Below, piece after piece: positions 5,128 through 6,081 of a DNA stretch of 6,081 bases. The notes under the pieces were generated by a model. It worked only from the letters and a program-made list of their open reading frames with translations, was not told the origin of the DNA and ran no database searches. Source of the DNA: Flavobacteriales bacterium UBA7690 (GTDB lineage Bacteria > Bacteroidota > Bacteroidia > Flavobacteriales_F > PHOS-HE28); contig DLGQ01000109.1 of assembly GCA_002482775.1 (NCBI GenBank), forward strand, positions 1 through 6,081, given 5' to 3'. Every line of letters starts with the position of its first letter. Position 1 is the stretch's first letter. A program made the translations under genes and the position numbers.

Positions 5128-6081
5128 TTAGCGGAGCACTTGGATGTGCCCCATCTGTTCCTGTTCCATGCCGATGGTGCCGTCTTTTTCCTCAAATTGG
5201 TAAGCCAAACGCCAGACGTACATGTCGTTCTTCACGACCTCGCCGCCGTAAGTGCCGTCCCAGCCCATCGTGGGGTTATCACTTTCGAAGAGCTGGTTAC
5301 CCCATCGGTCGAAGACCCACAGGTGCATCTTCACGATATTCTTTCCTACTGGAATGAAGATGTCGTTGGTGCCGTCACTGTTCGGGGTGAACGTGTTCGG
5401 GATGAAGATGGCCGACGGGCAGTACTCGATCACTTGGGCGGAATCGCGCGCAGCACAATCGAACTGGTTGATCACATCCACCACATACCAGCCATAGGCG
5501 CCTGCTAGGATCACTTGGGAATGTTCACCGGTGTTCCACTCGAAATCGGAACCGGGGTTACCGGCATCGATCCGCACGAATTGCTCATCCTCGCCAAGGC
5601 AAGTGTGGAATTGGCGCGCCGCCATTTGCGCTGGCGATGGGTTGAAGTTGACGACAACGGCATCCATGCGCTGGCAGTGGCCGTTGTCCACCTGCACGGA
5701 GTAGGTTCCGGGTTGGGTCACCGAGATGGTCCGTGCCGTTGAGCCATTGCTCCACGTGTAGTTCGTTCCTGGGTTTCCTGCATCAAGCAGTAGTGCGCGA
5801 CCTTGGCAGAGTGTGGTGTCCGGCCCTAGTTGGACCACTGGCGGCTGAACGAATTGGACCACCGCATCGAAGGTGTTGCTGCAACCGATGGCGTTGGTGA
5901 CTGTGACAGTATAGCTGGCCGCAGTGGTGACCGTGATGGTCTGTGCTGTGGATCCCGTGCTCCAAGCGTAGCTGCAACCAGGGTTCACGGCGTCGAGGGT
6001 GATCGGAATGCCGACACAGCGCGTCTCGTCTTGCAATGGATCGGTGGGTGCTGCTTGCACAGCAATGGTGATGGCATCGGG
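5128..6081 (-). CDS. Secreted repeat protein with gliding-motility/type IX C-terminal domain (C-terminal part)
   Basis: Enters from the right edge; the last 317 residues are present. Numbering from the window edge, three Ig/PKD-like repeats of about 70 residues start at C22, C92 and C161. Each has a Cys, then LDAxNPG or IDAGNPG, an aromatic-rich strand (YAWSTGSTAQTI, YTWSNGSTARTI, FEWNTGEHSQVI), a Y-x-V-x-V strand and a closing Cys (C67, C136, C209). Residues 221-317 form the gliding-motility-associated C-terminal domain (CHU_C/TIGR04131, a type B type IX sorting signal): FIPNTFTPNSDGTNDIF (226-242), LWVFDRWGNQLFES, GWDGTYGG, NDMYVWRLAYQF, ending GHIQVLR. This predicts export through Sec, then the type IX system, to the cell surface or medium. 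The GTG at 6060 is an internal codon; the frame stays open to the edge, so signal peptide and full size are unknown. The repeats suggest an adhesin or structural surface protein; no enzyme domain is visible. Confidence 0.93.
   Translation of the reverse strand, partial: PDAITIAVQAAPTDPLQDETRCVGIPITLDAVNPGCSYAWSTGSTAQTITVTTAASYTVTVTNAIGCSNTFDAVVQFVQPPVVQLGPDTTLCQGRALLLDAGNPGTNYTWSNGSTARTISVTQPGTYSVQVDNGHCQRMDAVVVNFNPSPAQMAARQFHTCLGEDEQFVRIDAGNPGSDFEWNTGEHSQVILAGAYGWYVVDVINQFDCAARDSAQVIEYCPSAIFIPNTFTPNSDGTNDIFIPVGKNIVKMHLWVFDRWGNQLFESDNPTMGWDGTYGGEVVKNDMYVWRLAYQFEEKDGTIGMEQEQMGHIQVLR
5422..6018 (-). repeat. Three tandem ~70-residue Ig/PKD-like repeats within the surface-protein gene
   Basis: Units run about 6018-5809, 5808-5602 and 5601-5422 on the minus strand. 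Each starts at a cysteine and shares the (L/I)DAxNPG and W(S/N)xG core. The first two are close in protein sequence (WSTGSTAQTITVT against WSNGSTARTISVT), while the third is clearly diverged (WNTGEHSQVILAG). Similarity is mainly at protein level rather than as near-identical DNA. More copies probably lie beyond the window edge. Confidence 0.75.

Noticed and set aside
5115..5136. Possible terminator between the convergent omega-amidase and surface-protein genes
   Set aside because: Only a weak CGC/GCG pairing is visible and there is no T-run on either strand, so I do not call it.
5140..5508. Plus-strand open frame opposite the surface-protein gene
   Set aside because: Shadow of the minus-strand gene, which carries a complete recognisable sorting domain.

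Overview
The window looks like chromosomal DNA from a fairly GC-rich member of the Bacteroidota (Flavobacteriales-like is my inference). Three things point there. The succinate dehydrogenase/fumarate reductase subunits have the Bacteroidota B-type character (flavoprotein ending in the typical LTQRSYK tail, followed directly by the iron-sulfur subunit). A cell-surface protein carries the gliding-motility/type IX secretion C-terminal domain found almost only in this phylum. The promoter of the toxin-antitoxin operon contains an exact TAnnTTTG -7 box, the hallmark of Bacteroidota sigma factor recognition.

Layout, left to right. (1) <1-1960, plus strand: the 3' part of sdhA and complete sdhB, separated by 48 bp that hold a strong perfect hairpin. 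(2) 1966-2343, plus strand: a 125-residue protein of unknown function with about 50% GC, close behind sdhB and with its Shine-Dalgarno inside the sdhB stop region. (3) 2366-2446: a degraded, start-less fragment of the 5' end of an aminotransferase gene, homologous to codons 8-30 of the intact gene 863 bp downstream. (4) 3144-2450, minus strand: a two-gene toxin-antitoxin operon (ribbon-helix-helix antitoxin, then PIN-domain toxin, ATGA overlap) with its own promoter and candidate operator repeats. (5) 3217-5120, plus strand: a methionine/glutamine-type aminotransferase (YbdL-like) overlapping an omega-amidase (YafV/Nit2-like). (6) 5128->6081, minus strand: the C-terminal 317 residues of a secreted repeat protein with a type IX sorting domain, converging on the omega-amidase with a 7-bp gap.

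How the genes work together. SdhA and SdhB form the soluble catalytic part of complex II; the membrane subunit would lie upstream, outside the window. The aminotransferase/omega-amidase pair is a coherent pathway: the transaminase uses glutamine (or a similar donor) to aminate 2-oxo-4-methylthiobutyrate or an aromatic keto acid, and the omega-amidase hydrolyses the 2-oxoglutaramate by-product, making the step irreversible.

The most unusual part is 1961-3216, between two conserved housekeeping units. It holds a lower-GC orphan gene, a broken second copy of the aminotransferase 5' end, and a toxin-antitoxin cassette placed exactly between that fragment and the intact gene. The fragment differs from the intact copy mostly at third codon positions. 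It is therefore the remnant of a diverged coding copy rather than a fresh duplication, which points to past recombination or cassette insertion at this locus. I see no transposase, integrase, CRISPR array, tRNA or rRNA. No gene-free stretch exceeds 110 bp.
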